Shown here one piece after another: positions 33,519 to 43,513 of a DNA stretch of 64,000 nt (its first letter is position 1; every line of letters begins with the position of its first letter). The notes under the pieces are model-generated. The model ran no database searches. It had not been told where the DNA came from and saw only the letters and a list, made by a program, of their open reading frames with translations. The DNA lies in assembly GCF_002257705.1 (NCBI RefSeq), contig NZ_LSLK01000017.1:1-64000 (forward strand), given 5' to 3'. The DNA is from Sporomusa silvacetica DSM 10669 (GTDB taxonomy: Bacteria > Bacillota > Negativicutes > Sporomusales > Sporomusaceae). The translations under genes and the position numbers were made by a program.

Positions 33519-34472
33519 ATGGAACAAAATGAAAAAGCTAGCAACAGCACGTCCAATTTCAAAGCTACAGCCGAAGAAGAGGGCACTCGCTTAGATGTTT
33601 TATTAGCAGGCCGATTTGGGGAAATGTCCCGTTCCCATTTGCAAAAACTTATTGCAGATGGGATGATTATTGTGAATGATAAGAAGGTTAAAGCTAACTA
33701 TAAAACCCAGGCTGATGACACCATAAGTGTAACCATTCCTGAAGCTAAACCAGTCGAAATTCTGGCTGAAAACATTCCGCTTGACGTCATTTATGAGGAC
33801 AACGATATTATTGTGGTCAATAAACCACGCGGCATGGTTGTTCATCCGGCAGCCGGCAATTATCAAGGTACGCTGGTCAATGCGTTACTGGATCACTGCC
33901 AGGATTTATCCGGTATCAATGGTGAAATCCGTCCTGGTATCGTGCATCGTTTGGATAAAGACACTTCTGGTGTCATGGTAGCGGCTAAGAATGATCACGC
34001 TCATCTTAACCTGGCTGAACAAATTAAAACCCGCACGGCTAGCCGCAAATATCTGGCAATTGTTCATGGGAACATTGCGGAAGAACAGGGGATTATCAAT
34101 GCTCCTCTAGGTCGACACTCTTCTGACCGAAAAAAAATGGCCGTTACATTTAGTAACAGCAAAGAAGCGATAACCCGTTTTCGCGTTATTGAAAGGTTTA
34201 TTAACTTTACTTTGGTTGAGTGCAAATTACAGACAGGACGGACTCACCAAATTAGAGTACATATGCAGTATATTGGCCACCCTGTTGTAGGTGACCCTAA
34301 ATATGGTCCTGAAAAAAAACAATTTGCGATAAAAGGGCAGGCATTGCATTCAGCTGAACTGTCACTAAAGCATCCCGTTACTGGGGAGGACATGCTGTTT
34401 ACCACGCCACTTCCATCAGATATGACTGATATACTTAAACGCCTGCAGGCGAGTAGAAGAAAGGAGATATAA
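33519..34472 (+). CDS. RluD family 23S rRNA pseudouridine synthase
   Basis: The 317-residue protein has an N-terminal S4 RNA-binding domain (about 20-75) followed by the RluA-type catalytic domain with HRLDKDTSGVMV (catalytic Asp), GRTHQIRVHMQYIGHPVVGDPKYG. By family it isomerises uridines in helix 69 of 23S rRNA; the exact target is not certain from sequence. AGGATGATATC precedes the ATG. The pyrR gene follows four bases after its stop. Confidence 0.93.
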   Translation: MEQNEKASNSTSNFKATAEEEGTRLDVLLAGRFGEMSRSHLQKLIADGMIIVNDKKVKANYKTQADDTISVTIPEAKPVEILAENIPLDVIYEDNDIIVVNKPRGMVVHPAAGNYQGTLVNALLDHCQDLSGINGEIRPGIVHRLDKDTSGVMVAAKNDHAHLNLAEQIKTRTASRKYLAIVHGNIAEEQGIINAPLGRHSSDRKKMAVTFSNSKEAITRFRVIERFINFTLVECKLQTGRTHQIRVHMQYIGHPVVGDPKYGPEKKQFAIKGQALHSAELSLKHPVTGEDMLFTTPLPSDMTDILKRLQASRRKEI

Positions 34473-34476
34473 GAAT

Positions 34477-35040
34477 ATGGCAAAGCAGGTTACTATGTTA
34501 GATAAAGCCATCATTATGGATTCTCAAGCCATTAAACGCGCCCTGACCCGGGTGGCCCATGAGATTGTCGAACGAAACAAAGGAGTTAGCGATGTAACAC
34601 TCGTTGGTATCAGAACACGTGGCGTTCCATTAGCCCAGCGAGTTGCTGAAGAGATCAAACGAATCGAAGGGGTTGACCTGCCTGTTGGGGTACTGGACAT
34701 CACCTTATATCGAGATGATTTATCAACCTTGGCTTATCAGCCTATTGTTCACGAGACGCTAATCCCGTTTTCCATTAATGACAAGAAGGTCGTACTTATT
34801 GACGACGTTTTATTTACAGGACGAACAGTAAGGGCAGCACTTGATGCTATCATGGACATTGGTCGGCCAGCTGCTATTCAATTAGCGGTACTAATTGACC
34901 GCGGTCACCGTGAACTGCCAATTAGGGCTGACTATGTCGGCAAGAATGTGCCAACATCGAGCAAAGAAATAGTCAGCGTACAGCTGACTGCAACAGATTG
35001 TAGTGAACAGGTTGTCATTAAAGAAATCATTGAGGATTAA
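34477..35040 (+). CDS. pyrR: PyrR bifunctional pyrimidine regulator / uracil phosphoribosyltransferase
   Basis: The 187-residue protein has the type I phosphoribosyltransferase fold with PRPP loop VVLIDDVLFTGRTVRAALDAI, plus LVGIRTRGVPLAQR and the DLPVGVLDITLYRDDL segment. PyrR binds UMP and stops transcription of pyr genes by attaching to their leader RNA. No pyr genes or PyrR binding loop are in this window. It closes the lspA-rluD-pyrR operon, and its 3' end overlaps the convergent rqcH gene by 14 bp. Confidence 0.95.
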   Translation: MAKQVTMLDKAIIMDSQAIKRALTRVAHEIVERNKGVSDVTLVGIRTRGVPLAQRVAEEIKRIEGVDLPVGVLDITLYRDDLSTLAYQPIVHETLIPFSINDKKVVLIDDVLFTGRTVRAALDAIMDIGRPAAIQLAVLIDRGHRELPIRADYVGKNVPTSSKEIVSVQLTATDCSEQVVIKEIIED

Positions 35041-36781
35041 GTAATTTGCCGATAAGCGTCTCTTCAGGAGTTACATAAACAGTGTTTTGATGGTCATAAA
35101 TAACAAAGCCTGGTTTTGCACCTGATGGTTTGCGCACATAGCGGCGTTTTGTATAATCGACAGGAACACTGGCCGACTGACGGCTTTTGCTGTAATATGC
35201 GGCTAATTGTGAGGCCTCATTGATCGCCTGTGGTGATATTTCCCGGTTTTCACTGCGAATAATAACATGTGAACCTGGAATATCTTTAGTGTGCAGCCAA
35301 ATGTCATCCGGGCGAGCCTGTTTGAAAGTTACTAAGTCGTTTTGGCGATTGTTTTTACCAATAATAACAGTAAAACCATCGGTAGTTATCACAGAAAGCG
35401 GTGCTAATGGAGCAGCCGACAAACGACGTTTGTCAGCTGCTTTTATGTATCCGGCAGTGACTAATTCCTGGCGGATTTCATTTATCTCGGCACTAGCATC
35501 GGCATGAGAAAGGGCGACGGCAATGCTCTCCAGGTAGGTAAGGTCTGTCTGGCATTCGTGCAGCTGACCGATCAAATGCTCTTCAGAACGTTTGGCTTTA
35601 TTGTACTTGGTGTAATATTGCTGCGCATTTTCGATGGCGGATAGCGCCGGATTAAGGTTAATAATAATTTCCTGGGCTTCGCTTGTCTCACTATATATGT
35701 CTAATAAAGCCTGTTTGTCAGCGCCTGGAATAATGATATACAGATTGGCCATAAGAATATCGCCGCACTTCCTGAGCTCATCGGCGTTTTCGGCCTGAGA
35801 CAATTCTTCGGATAGCACAGCGTGTTTACGGGTTAGCTTTGCTATTTCTGCAGCTATTATTTTAGTTAATAATTCTTTTGCGGGCAAGGACGGCCGTCCT
35901 TTGAACTTATCGAAAAAGTCAACAGCAGCACTCATTGTAGAAAAATTGTGCAGGTTATACTGTCTAAGATGTTCGGGAACAAAGGCGGCAATGGCCAGAG
36001 GTTTGTCCTGCCCCTCAACTACAACAGTCGGTGTTACTAAACCGTCCTTGAGTTGGCTGGCAATACTGGTGACTGCTTCACTTAGTGCGCCTATGTCGGC
36101 AGTATCAAGGTCGTTCATGCGAATATCAGGGGAAAAACCACCGCGCCAGGCAAGTTCTCTTGCCGTAAGCGGGCCAAGACCAATCCCGGTAGCAATAATA
36201 GCCTTACTCAGCGAAGTGGCAGGCGCAGCTAATACTTGCGTGACAAACTGGGTAGAATCAGTATCCAGGATATTCAGGCGATCTTGACCAGGCGGGTAAA
36301 TATACTCTTTACCAGGCAAAACTTGACGATAGCGACTTACATGAGCACTGACTCTTTTTATAGAATCAATAATAATATTATCTTGCAGTAAAATGATATT
36401 GCTATATTTCCCCATTATTTCAATGACTAAGCGCTTAGTGAAAATCCGGCCGCGTTCGCCACGAACATCAATATTGACGTTGACAATACGGTCAAGACTA
36501 TGCTGCTCAATACTAGCAATGCGCCCATCTTCCAGGTGTTTTCGGAGCAACATGCAGAAGTTAGGAGCTACAGCCGGATTTTCGGGTATAGTCGTTGTAA
36601 TGAGCAATTTAGGGCGCTCAGGGTTTGCCGATAGAAAAAAACGCAGGTTTTCACCTGGCTGGCGTACCCATAGTAAAAGGGAGTAGGGGTCTGGTTGAAA
36701 CACTTTATCAACGCGTCCACCAGTGAGTGCTGCATTAAGCTCACCTACAAGCGGTGCAAGCGACAATCCATCGATATTCAT
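35027..36781 (-). CDS. rqcH: RqcH-type NFACT protein (ribosome quality control)
   Basis: The 584-residue protein has NFACT-N (1-210), two helix-hairpin-helix and coiled-coil regions (about 215-430) and NFACT-R (about 440-560) with FTVIIGKNNRQNDLVTFK and HTKDIPGSHVII. Asp97 and Arg98 (HSLDRIV), which B. subtilis RqcH needs to add C-terminal alanine tails on stalled 50S subunits, occupy exactly those positions. The same family was formerly called fibronectin-binding FbpA. The ATG at 36781 follows GCGGAGG; 16 further upstream codons lack a binding site. It is convergent with pyrR and overlaps it. Confidence 0.93.
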   Translation of the reverse strand: MNIDGLSLAPLVGELNAALTGGRVDKVFQPDPYSLLLWVRQPGENLRFFLSANPERPKLLITTTIPENPAVAPNFCMLLRKHLEDGRIASIEQHSLDRIVNVNIDVRGERGRIFTKRLVIEIMGKYSNIILLQDNIIIDSIKRVSAHVSRYRQVLPGKEYIYPPGQDRLNILDTDSTQFVTQVLAAPATSLSKAIIATGIGLGPLTARELAWRGGFSPDIRMNDLDTADIGALSEAVTSIASQLKDGLVTPTVVVEGQDKPLAIAAFVPEHLRQYNLHNFSTMSAAVDFFDKFKGRPSLPAKELLTKIIAAEIAKLTRKHAVLSEELSQAENADELRKCGDILMANLYIIIPGADKQALLDIYSETSEAQEIIINLNPALSAIENAQQYYTKYNKAKRSEEHLIGQLHECQTDLTYLESIAVALSHADASAEINEIRQELVTAGYIKAADKRRLSAAPLAPLSVITTDGFTVIIGKNNRQNDLVTFKQARPDDIWLHTKDIPGSHVIIRSENREISPQAINEASQLAAYYSKSRQSASVPVDYTKRRYVRKPSGAKPGFVIYDHQNTVYVTPEETLIGKLLNPQ

Positions 36782-36921
36782 AATATAACCTCCGCTAAAA
36801 CGTAAGACAATTTGCCAATAGTATAACACCCTGCTATTTAGCGGTCAAACCCGGTCTAATTCTGCCACCGATAGAATACTATGGTTAATAAGCAAACAAC
36901 ACATGTTAGCGAGGTGGCTGC

Positions 36922-39678
36922 ATGGATAGGAAAAAATGGTATACACGTACGTCTGAGGAGGCAGTTCAATTCTGGCAAACTAGCTTTACTGAAGGCTTAT
37001 CTTCTGCTGAAGCCAAGACTAGGCTGGAAAAATTCGGCTGTAATGAACTGGCTGAAAAGGAAAAACCAGCTTGGTGGAAACGGTTTTTAGCTCAATTTCA
37101 AGACTTTATGGTATTAGTTCTGTTAGGAGCTACACTGATATCGGCTTTTCTGGGTGAATATGCTGATGCCATTACCATTTTAGTCATTGTCCTTATGAAT
37201 GCTGTATTAGGTTTTATTCAGGAATATCGAGCAGAGCAGTCGCTGGCTGCGTTAAAGAAACTGACTTCGCTTACTGCTAGAGTAGTGAGAAACAGTATAG
37301 TCCAACAAGTTCCAGCCAGAGAACTTGTGCCTGGTGATATTTTAGTACTTGAAGCAGGTGACAAGCTTTCGGCTGACGGCCGACTCATTGATGTACATAA
37401 TATGGAGGTAGAGGAAGCGGCGTTAACCGGAGAATCTACATCTGTTCGCAAAGTAGCTGATCGCAAATTTAGTGAGGATGCTCCTTTAGGTGACAGGAAG
37501 AATATGGTTTTTTCTGGCACTAACGTAGTCCGGGGCCGTGGTAAAGCTGTTGTTTGTGCGACTGGCATGGCTACCGAAGTCGGTCATATAGCAGATATGA
37601 TTCAGGCTACAACAGAAGAAACCACTCCGTTGGAACGACGTCTTGAACATTTGGGAAAATGGTTAGTTTGGGCCTGTCTGGCAATTTGTTTAGTTGTCGT
37701 TATTACCGGGGTAACTAGAGGAGAATCGGTATTTCTGATGTGCATGGCCGGTATTAGCCTAGCAGTTGCTGCTATTCCGGAGGGGCTGCCCGCTATTGTT
37801 ACAGTCGCTTTGGCACTTGGTGTTCAACGAATGATTAAACAACACGCCATTATTCGAAAATTACCAGCAGTTGAAACATTAGGCTGTACAACAGTTATAT
37901 GTTCAGATAAAACTGGTACACTAACACAAAATGCCATGACGGTACGCCAAATATTTGCTGATGGCAACCATTATGAAGTTACCGGTTCGGGGTATGATAT
38001 TAAAGGTAACATACTGCTCAACCAGCAGCCCCTTGATATAAATAAAAATAAAGCTTTGCAACAATGCCTTACAATCGGCGTGCTTTGTAACAACAGCATC
38101 TTAAAACAGAATACGATTGCTATTACTGGTGTATGGCGTAATAAAACGGAAACTGGCTGGTGTATAGAAGGTGACCCAACAGAAGGGGCTATTATTGTAG
38201 CAGCAGGCAAAGCAGGTATTTGGCAGAGTGAAATTGAGAAAGTCCAGAAACGGGTAACTGAAATTCCTTTTGAATCCGAACGTCGCCGGATGTCGGTTGT
38301 GTATCGTGATAGCAACAGCAACAATATTCTCTATGTTAAGGGCGCTCCTGATGTGATCTTGGAATTATGTCGGTATTATCATACAGACGCAGGTCCCACT
38401 ACCATAACCAACAATCATATTACCCAGATAAATAGCATTAATGAACAAATGACCTCTGCAGCCCTAAGAGTATTGGCTGTCGCTTATCGACGCCTAACCC
38501 CTGCACAAGCCCAAAATCCTGATGAAGCCATCGAAAATGATTTGGTATTTGCCGGCATTATCGGCATGATTGATCCCCCGCGGGAAGAGGTTAAAATATC
38601 GATTGCCTTGTGTCGTGAAGCTGGTATTAAAACAGTTATGATTACTGGCGATCATAAGAATACAGCGATTGCTATTGCCCAGGAGCTAAATATTTATAAA
38701 GAAAACCAGCATAAGACACTCACTGGTAAAGAACTTGACGCATTGTCCGAGTCTGAACTTGATGCAATTGTCAATCGTGTTACCGTTTATGCCCGTGTTT
38801 CGCCAGCCCATAAATTAAGAATTGTTAGGGCTCTTAAACGACAAGGCCATATTGTAGCCATGACCGGTGACGGCATTAACGATGCTCCAGCCATTAAAGA
38901 AGCTGATATCGGCGTTGCCATGGGAATTACCGGTACCGATGTAACGAAAGAAGCCTCAGCTATGGTTTTAGCTGATGATAACTTTGCAACAATCGTGGCA
39001 GCGGTGAAAGAAGGCCGTGGTATCTATGAGAATATCCGAAAATTCATTCGTTACCTGCTAGCTTGCAATATCGGTGAAGTCCTTACTATGTTTTTGGCTG
39101 CACTTTTTGGGCTGCCTATGCCACTTTTACCTGTGCAAATACTTTGGGTCAATCTTGTCACTGACGGATTGCCTGCGATGGCACTGGGAGTTGACCCCGG
39201 TAGCCCCAACGTTATGCAGCGGCCACCCCGCCATCCAGGAGAAAGCGTTTTTTCCCGGGGATTAAGTCGGAAAATCATTGGTCGTGGCATCCAAATTGGT
39301 TTGAGCACACTTTTTGTCTTTAGTGTGATATACTATACGCAGGATGATTTAGCTGTAGCCCGTACAGCGGCATTTGCTACATTAGTATATTGTCAGATGT
39401 TTCATGTATTTGATTGCCGGTCGGAAATGGTTACTATCTTCGAACTTAAGTTCATGACCAACAGATACTTGCTGGCCGCCGTTGCTTTTTCGAGTATCAT
39501 GCAACTTTCTGTAATGTACATACCTTTTTTAAGCGCCATCTTTTCGACGGTACCTTTATCTGTGGGCCATTGGGTGTTTATCTTGATCGTATCAGGCTGG
39601 ACACTACTAGTAAATGCCTGCAAGCAGATATTCAAACGTCGTCCCGCCCGCCGAACCACTATACCACAAAGCCGATAG
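36922..39678 (+). CDS. P-type Ca2+-transporting ATPase (type IIA)
   Basis: The 918-residue pump has an N-terminal cation ATPase domain, the phosphorylation site SDKTGTLTQN (Asp about 329), the hinge MTGDGINDAPAIKEADIGVAMG, and ten membrane helices. Ion-site residues of SERCA/PMR1-type pumps are present: VAAIPEGLP in M4 and ILWVNLVTDGLPAMALG in M6. Ca2+ export is therefore likely, with Mn2+ possible. GCGAGGTGG precedes the ATG. The gene lies between divergent rqcH and dapF, and no obvious metal-responsive leader was seen. Confidence 0.93.
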   Translation: MDRKKWYTRTSEEAVQFWQTSFTEGLSSAEAKTRLEKFGCNELAEKEKPAWWKRFLAQFQDFMVLVLLGATLISAFLGEYADAITILVIVLMNAVLGFIQEYRAEQSLAALKKLTSLTARVVRNSIVQQVPARELVPGDILVLEAGDKLSADGRLIDVHNMEVEEAALTGESTSVRKVADRKFSEDAPLGDRKNMVFSGTNVVRGRGKAVVCATGMATEVGHIADMIQATTEETTPLERRLEHLGKWLVWACLAICLVVVITGVTRGESVFLMCMAGISLAVAAIPEGLPAIVTVALALGVQRMIKQHAIIRKLPAVETLGCTTVICSDKTGTLTQNAMTVRQIFADGNHYEVTGSGYDIKGNILLNQQPLDINKNKALQQCLTIGVLCNNSILKQNTIAITGVWRNKTETGWCIEGDPTEGAIIVAAGKAGIWQSEIEKVQKRVTEIPFESERRRMSVVYRDSNSNNILYVKGAPDVILELCRYYHTDAGPTTITNNHITQINSINEQMTSAALRVLAVAYRRLTPAQAQNPDEAIENDLVFAGIIGMIDPPREEVKISIALCREAGIKTVMITGDHKNTAIAIAQELNIYKENQHKTLTGKELDALSESELDAIVNRVTVYARVSPAHKLRIVRALKRQGHIVAMTGDGINDAPAIKEADIGVAMGITGTDVTKEASAMVLADDNFATIVAAVKEGRGIYENIRKFIRYLLACNIGEVLTMFLAALFGLPMPLLPVQILWVNLVTDGLPAMALGVDPGSPNVMQRPPRHPGESVFSRGLSRKIIGRGIQIGLSTLFVFSVIYYTQDDLAVARTAAFATLVYCQMFHVFDCRSEMVTIFELKFMTNRYLLAAVAFSSIMQLSVMYIPFLSAIFSTVPLSVGHWVFILIVSGWTLLVNACKQIFKRRPARRTTIPQSR

Positions 39679-39712
39679 CAATACATCAGATACTATCATA
39701 GGAGGAAATAGC

Positions 39713-40546
39713 ATGCAGTTTACTAAATGGCATGGATTAGGTAATGATTTTGTAATTGTCAATGGCATGGAAGAACATATTGCTGATTACCAGCAACAAG
39801 CGATTGCTGTCTGTGACCGAAACTTTGGGATTGGGGCCGACGGACTTGTTGTGCTGCTACCATCAGATATTGCTGATTTTAAAATGCGAATATTTAACTC
39901 AGATGGTAGCGAAGCTGATATGTGCGGTAATGCTACTCGCTGCGTCGCACGATATCTCTACGAAAACAAATTGACTGCTAAAACCGTTATTACTCTAGAC
40001 ACCTTGGCGGGAATTATTACGCCTGAACTTATCTTTAAAAATGGCACGTTAGCAACGGTTAAGGTTGATATGGGACTCCCCAGACTCAAACGGGGCGAAA
40101 TTCCTATTATCGGTAATGTTGAAGAACAAGTAATAAACATGCCGCTTGCAATAGATGGAGAAACTTATCATATCACCTGTGTTTCTATGGGTAATCCCCA
40201 TTGCGTAATCTTTGTTAACGATATCACCAAAGTTGATCTGGCACTTATTGGGCCCAAAATCGAAACACATACTTTATTCCCCAAAAAGACCAATGTTGAG
40301 TTTCTGCAGATTATTGACAGGAAAACAATAAGAATGCGCGTTTGGGAACGTGGTGCCGGCATAACCAAGGCCTGTGGCACAGGAGCTAGCGCCGCCTTGG
40401 TAGCTGCGGTTTTAAATAGCTGTACTGATCGCCAAGCCATAGTCAAATTAGATGGTGGTGATCTTTACCTTGAGTGGGCCGAAAACAACCATATCTATAA
40501 ATCAGGTCCGGCCGTAGAGGTATTTCGCGGTAACTATTTATTATAA
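39713..40546 (+). CDS. dapF: Diaminopimelate epimerase
   Basis: The 277-residue cofactor-independent epimerase converts LL- to meso-diaminopimelate for lysine and peptidoglycan. The two active-site cysteines are in DMCGNATRC and ACGTGASAA, and FTKWHGLGNDFVIVNG opens the protein. AGGAGG lies before the ATG at 39713; the frame stays open upstream into the ATPase gene but without a start signal. It is probably co-transcribed with the ATPase, 34 bp upstream. Confidence 0.96.
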   Translation: MQFTKWHGLGNDFVIVNGMEEHIADYQQQAIAVCDRNFGIGADGLVVLLPSDIADFKMRIFNSDGSEADMCGNATRCVARYLYENKLTAKTVITLDTLAGIITPELIFKNGTLATVKVDMGLPRLKRGEIPIIGNVEEQVINMPLAIDGETYHITCVSMGNPHCVIFVNDITKVDLALIGPKIETHTLFPKKTNVEFLQIIDRKTIRMRVWERGAGITKACGTGASAALVAAVLNSCTDRQAIVKLDGGDLYLEWAENNHIYKSGPAVEVFRGNYLL

Positions 40547-40664
40547 AATTAACTGGCTCATGCAGATCCGATTAATTATTAAGTTAAAATTCAGAAAAAA
40601 AGGAATTTTTTAATCGGAAGTATAATAGTTATACGGAAAGTATTTTGTCCGCGGAGGTGTTGAG

Positions 40665-41267
40665 GTGAAGCTTGTTACCGTTATTCTCGGCTTAATCATC
40701 TTGCTTTCTGTTCCAATGTCTGCTAGGGCTATCACTTTAATTAATAAGGATGTTATCTTAGAAGCGCAAGAATATGGCGTCAAACATAGCCAACTGCCTC
40801 TCTCAGATTTTCTTCAGCCTTGGCTTGCTTATGAGGAACAAGCTGCTATCATCAATGAAAAAACGGAAAGAGCTTATTTGTACACACCATTTTTGCTCTT
40901 AGCTTACGACGCTCGTGATAAAGCAAGAAGCAAGCAATCTATTGAGCTTGCCAATAGTGAGCAGATTCTGGCTGACTATGCCGGGTGTCTTGTTTTCAGT
41001 ATAATCGTAAATGGCAATACTGAAAAATTTAGTGATAATGTTCAAGTTATTATTAAGCAAGAAAAAAAGATAATCAAACCCTATCATGCTGTAATCAACC
41101 CGCCGGTAAAAAACCCTTGGGCCTCAAATGAGCCGCAGTTTACTGCTCATTACTATTTTTATTTTTATGAGCGAGAAGTAGTTATGAGCAAACCAATTAC
41201 CTTGACGGTAACGACCAAAGACAAACAAGAACGGCGCTTTTATTTTGAGTTACCTAACTTTAAATAA
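40665..41267 (+). CDS. Uncharacterised exported protein
   Basis: The 200-residue product has an N-terminal signal peptide (VILGLIILLSVPMSARA, cleavage expected near residue 22). The mature part is mixed alpha/beta with an aromatic patch HYYFYFYERE (about 160-170) and no cysteine pattern or known motif apart from a single Cys. It starts at GTG behind GCGGAGG. I do not recognise the family. It stands alone between dapF and yicC, ends in a terminator, and would be exported across the inner membrane. Confidence 0.7.
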   Translation: MKLVTVILGLIILLSVPMSARAITLINKDVILEAQEYGVKHSQLPLSDFLQPWLAYEEQAAIINEKTERAYLYTPFLLLAYDARDKARSKQSIELANSEQILADYAGCLVFSIIVNGNTEKFSDNVQVIIKQEKKIIKPYHAVINPPVKNPWASNEPQFTAHYYFYFYEREVVMSKPITLTVTTKDKQERRFYFELPNFK

Positions 41268-41274
41268 TTTTTTT

Positions 41275-41306
41275 ATATAAATGGAGATGATCTCCATTTA
41301 TATTTT
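41275..41306 (+). terminator. Terminator after the exported protein gene
   Basis: ATATAAATGGAGA pairs with TCTCCATTTATAT around a 3-nt loop and is followed by six T. Confidence 0.85.
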
Positions 41307-41414
41307 TTGGCGAAAAAGGGATTTATAACGAGCAAAGCGAAGTAAATGTAAAAAACTACGGTTAAAATCGTGTTATCCGTTAATAATAACATACGCAAAG
41401 GAAGGTGCAAGTTT

Positions 41415-42299
41415 GTGCTCAAAAGTATGACCGGTTTTGGCCGGGGAGAATATATTGATTCTACTCACCGTATTGTGGTTGAAATCAAGGCAGTAAATCA
41501 TCGTTACAATGAAATTGTTATTCGCATGCCTAAAACTTTGGGCAGTCTGGAGGATAGGATTCGCCGTACGATTGCCAACACCATTTTACGTGGACGGATA
41601 GACGCTTTTATTACAGTCGACGAATATGGGGAAAAGAAAAAGGCCGTAAGGGTTGACAAAGAATTGGCAATGGCTTACCATAATGCAATGAGAGATTTAG
41701 CGGGTTTGTTAGAAATACCATCAACTGACAATATATACCATTTATCGAAATATCCCGAAGTTCTCAAAGTGGAGGAAGTTACTGAAGATGTAGAGTGTTT
41801 ATGGCCCAAACTGCTTACCGCCATTGAAGGGGCAATCGGCAATCTTATGAAGATGCGTGAAGCAGAAGGGTCCAACATTGAGCAAGATCTAGAAGCGCGG
41901 GTTGATAAGCTCCAGACATATATTGCCACAGTAGAAGAAAGGGCACCGCAAATTCTTGTCGAATACCGGGAAAAGTTATTATCCCGCATGCGCGAACTTT
42001 TAGCTGCCGCAGGGGCCGAACCTGATGAAACCAGACTGCTCCAGGAAACAGCCATATTTGCTGATAGGACTAATTTTACTGAAGAGATTGTCCGGCTCAA
42101 AAGCCATTTAGCACAGTTTCACACAACGATTAAATCCCCTGAAGCGGTAGGACGTAAACTGGATTTTATTGTTCAAGAAATAAACCGGGAAACGAACACG
42201 ATTGCTTCCAAGGCAAATGATTCTACTATTGCCAATGTTGTGGTTGAAATTAAAAGTGAAATAGAGAAGGTCAGAGAGCAAATCCAAAACATAGAGTAA
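41415..42299 (+). CDS. YicC family endoribonuclease
   Basis: The 294-residue protein opens with the family mark SMTGFGRGEYIDSTHRIVVE, contains the IKAVNHRYNEIVIRMP segment, and ends in the DUF1732 domain (DFIVQEINRETNTIASKAND). YicC-type proteins have been reported as RNases that act on small RNAs. The GTG at 41415 follows GGAAGG. It heads the yicC-remA-gmk-rpoZ-coaBC order that is standard in Bacillota. Confidence 0.92.
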   Translation: MLKSMTGFGRGEYIDSTHRIVVEIKAVNHRYNEIVIRMPKTLGSLEDRIRRTIANTILRGRIDAFITVDEYGEKKKAVRVDKELAMAYHNAMRDLAGLLEIPSTDNIYHLSKYPEVLKVEEVTEDVECLWPKLLTAIEGAIGNLMKMREAEGSNIEQDLEARVDKLQTYIATVEERAPQILVEYREKLLSRMRELLAAAGAEPDETRLLQETAIFADRTNFTEEIVRLKSHLAQFHTTIKSPEAVGRKLDFIVQEINRETNTIASKANDSTIANVVVEIKSEIEKVREQIQNIE

Positions 42300-42349
42300 T
42301 ATAGAAGCATTACGTCTAAATAGCCTATAAATTTATAGGAGGAGTTCTA

Positions 42350-42616
42350 ATGGATATAAAATTAATTAATATTGGGTTTGGTAATATTGTTTCGGCTAAC
42401 CGGATTATCTCTATTGTCAGCCCGGAATCAGCCCCCATAAAACGTATTATTCAGGAAGCCCGCGATCGGGGTATGCTTATTGATGCTACATACGGACGCC
42501 GGACTCGCGCTGTAATTATTACCGATAGTGATCATGTCATTTTATCGGCAGTACAACCTGAAACAGTAGCTCACCGCTTGACTAGCAAAGAGACTACTGA
42601 TGAACCTGCTGAATAA
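42350..42616 (+). CDS. remA: RemA/DUF370 regulatory protein
   Basis: The 88-residue protein has the conserved core INIGFGNIVSANRIISIVSPESAPIKR and ATYGRRTRAVIITDSDHVILS. In B. subtilis RemA binds DNA as a ring-forming protein and activates biofilm matrix and osmoprotection genes; in other Bacillota the target is unknown. AGGAGG precedes the ATG. Its 3' end is close to the gmk ribosome binding site. Confidence 0.93.
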   Translation: MDIKLINIGFGNIVSANRIISIVSPESAPIKRIIQEARDRGMLIDATYGRRTRAVIITDSDHVILSAVQPETVAHRLTSKETTDEPAE

Positions 42617-42635
42617 GCTGGAAAGGAGACAGCCT

Positions 42636-43286
42636 ATGCCGCAAAAAGGAATATTAATAGTTGTTTCCGGTCCTTCGGGTACTGGCAAAGGCACCGTTTG
42701 TCGAGAGTTATTGCGTAGCAACCCCTATTTGAAATACTCTATATCGGCTACTACACGGTCGCCCCGGGCAGGAGAAGTGGAAGGAATAAATTATCTATTT
42801 GTTGCCAAAGACCAATTTAAAACGATGATTGAAAATGACGATCTCCTGGAATGGGCTGAAGTCTACGATAATTTTTATGGGACACCACGTCACTATGTGG
42901 TTGAGCAGTTAAACAGGGGATATGATGTCGTATTAGAAATAGATACACAAGGAGCCATGAAAGTAAAAGAAAAATTTCCGGAAGGTGTGTATATATATAT
43001 TATTCCACCTTCTCTGGATGAACTGGCTGACAGAATTCACAAGCGTGGCACTGACAGCCTTGATGTCATCAAAAAACGCCTAGAGTGCGCCAGTGGCGAG
43101 CTTTCCCTGGCACATAACTATCACTATATTGTAATGAATGATCAGGTGGCGGCAGCTGTACAGAAAATCAAAACAATTATTGCGGCTGAAAAATTGAGGG
43201 CACAGCGTAACACAGCTTTAATTGATAATCTCTATTGTGCTGGTTGTGTTGGTGAAGAGCCGCCTACACCGATAAATAATAAATAA
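42636..43286 (+). CDS. gmk: Guanylate kinase
   Basis: The 216-residue enzyme phosphorylates GMP using ATP. GPSGTGKGTVC is the P-loop, SISATTRSPRAGEVEGINY the GMP-binding region, and VLEIDTQGAMKVKEK the Walker B area. AAAGGAG lies before the ATG at 42636. The C-terminus carries a short Cys-containing tail. Confidence 0.96.
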   Translation: MPQKGILIVVSGPSGTGKGTVCRELLRSNPYLKYSISATTRSPRAGEVEGINYLFVAKDQFKTMIENDDLLEWAEVYDNFYGTPRHYVVEQLNRGYDVVLEIDTQGAMKVKEKFPEGVYIYIIPPSLDELADRIHKRGTDSLDVIKKRLECASGELSLAHNYHYIVMNDQVAAAVQKIKTIIAAEKLRAQRNTALIDNLYCAGCVGEEPPTPINNK

Positions 43287-43297
43287 GGGGAAACGCT

Positions 43298-43504
43298 ATG
43301 ATTAATCCGTCATTAGATTCTTTAGTAAAAAAGGTTGACAGTAAATACACACTTGTAGTGTTAGCCGCCAAACGGGCGCGGGAAATTATGGATGGGCAGC
43401 CGCCGCTTATTGAATGCAAATCCAACAAACCAGTGACAATTGCGCTAGAAGAAGTTGCTCAAGGGAAAATAACCTATGAGCGTACTAAGACTGGTATTAA
43501 ATAG
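43298..43504 (+). CDS. rpoZ: RNA polymerase omega subunit
   Basis: The 68-residue protein has YTLVVLAAKRAREIM, the conserved omega helix that clamps the beta' subunit, and the end ALEEVAQGKI. AAGGGGAAA precedes the ATG. The position between gmk and coaBC is the expected one. Confidence 0.95.
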   Translation: MINPSLDSLVKKVDSKYTLVVLAAKRAREIMDGQPPLIECKSNKPVTIALEEVAQGKITYERTKTGIK

Positions 43505-43513
43505 GAGTCAATG

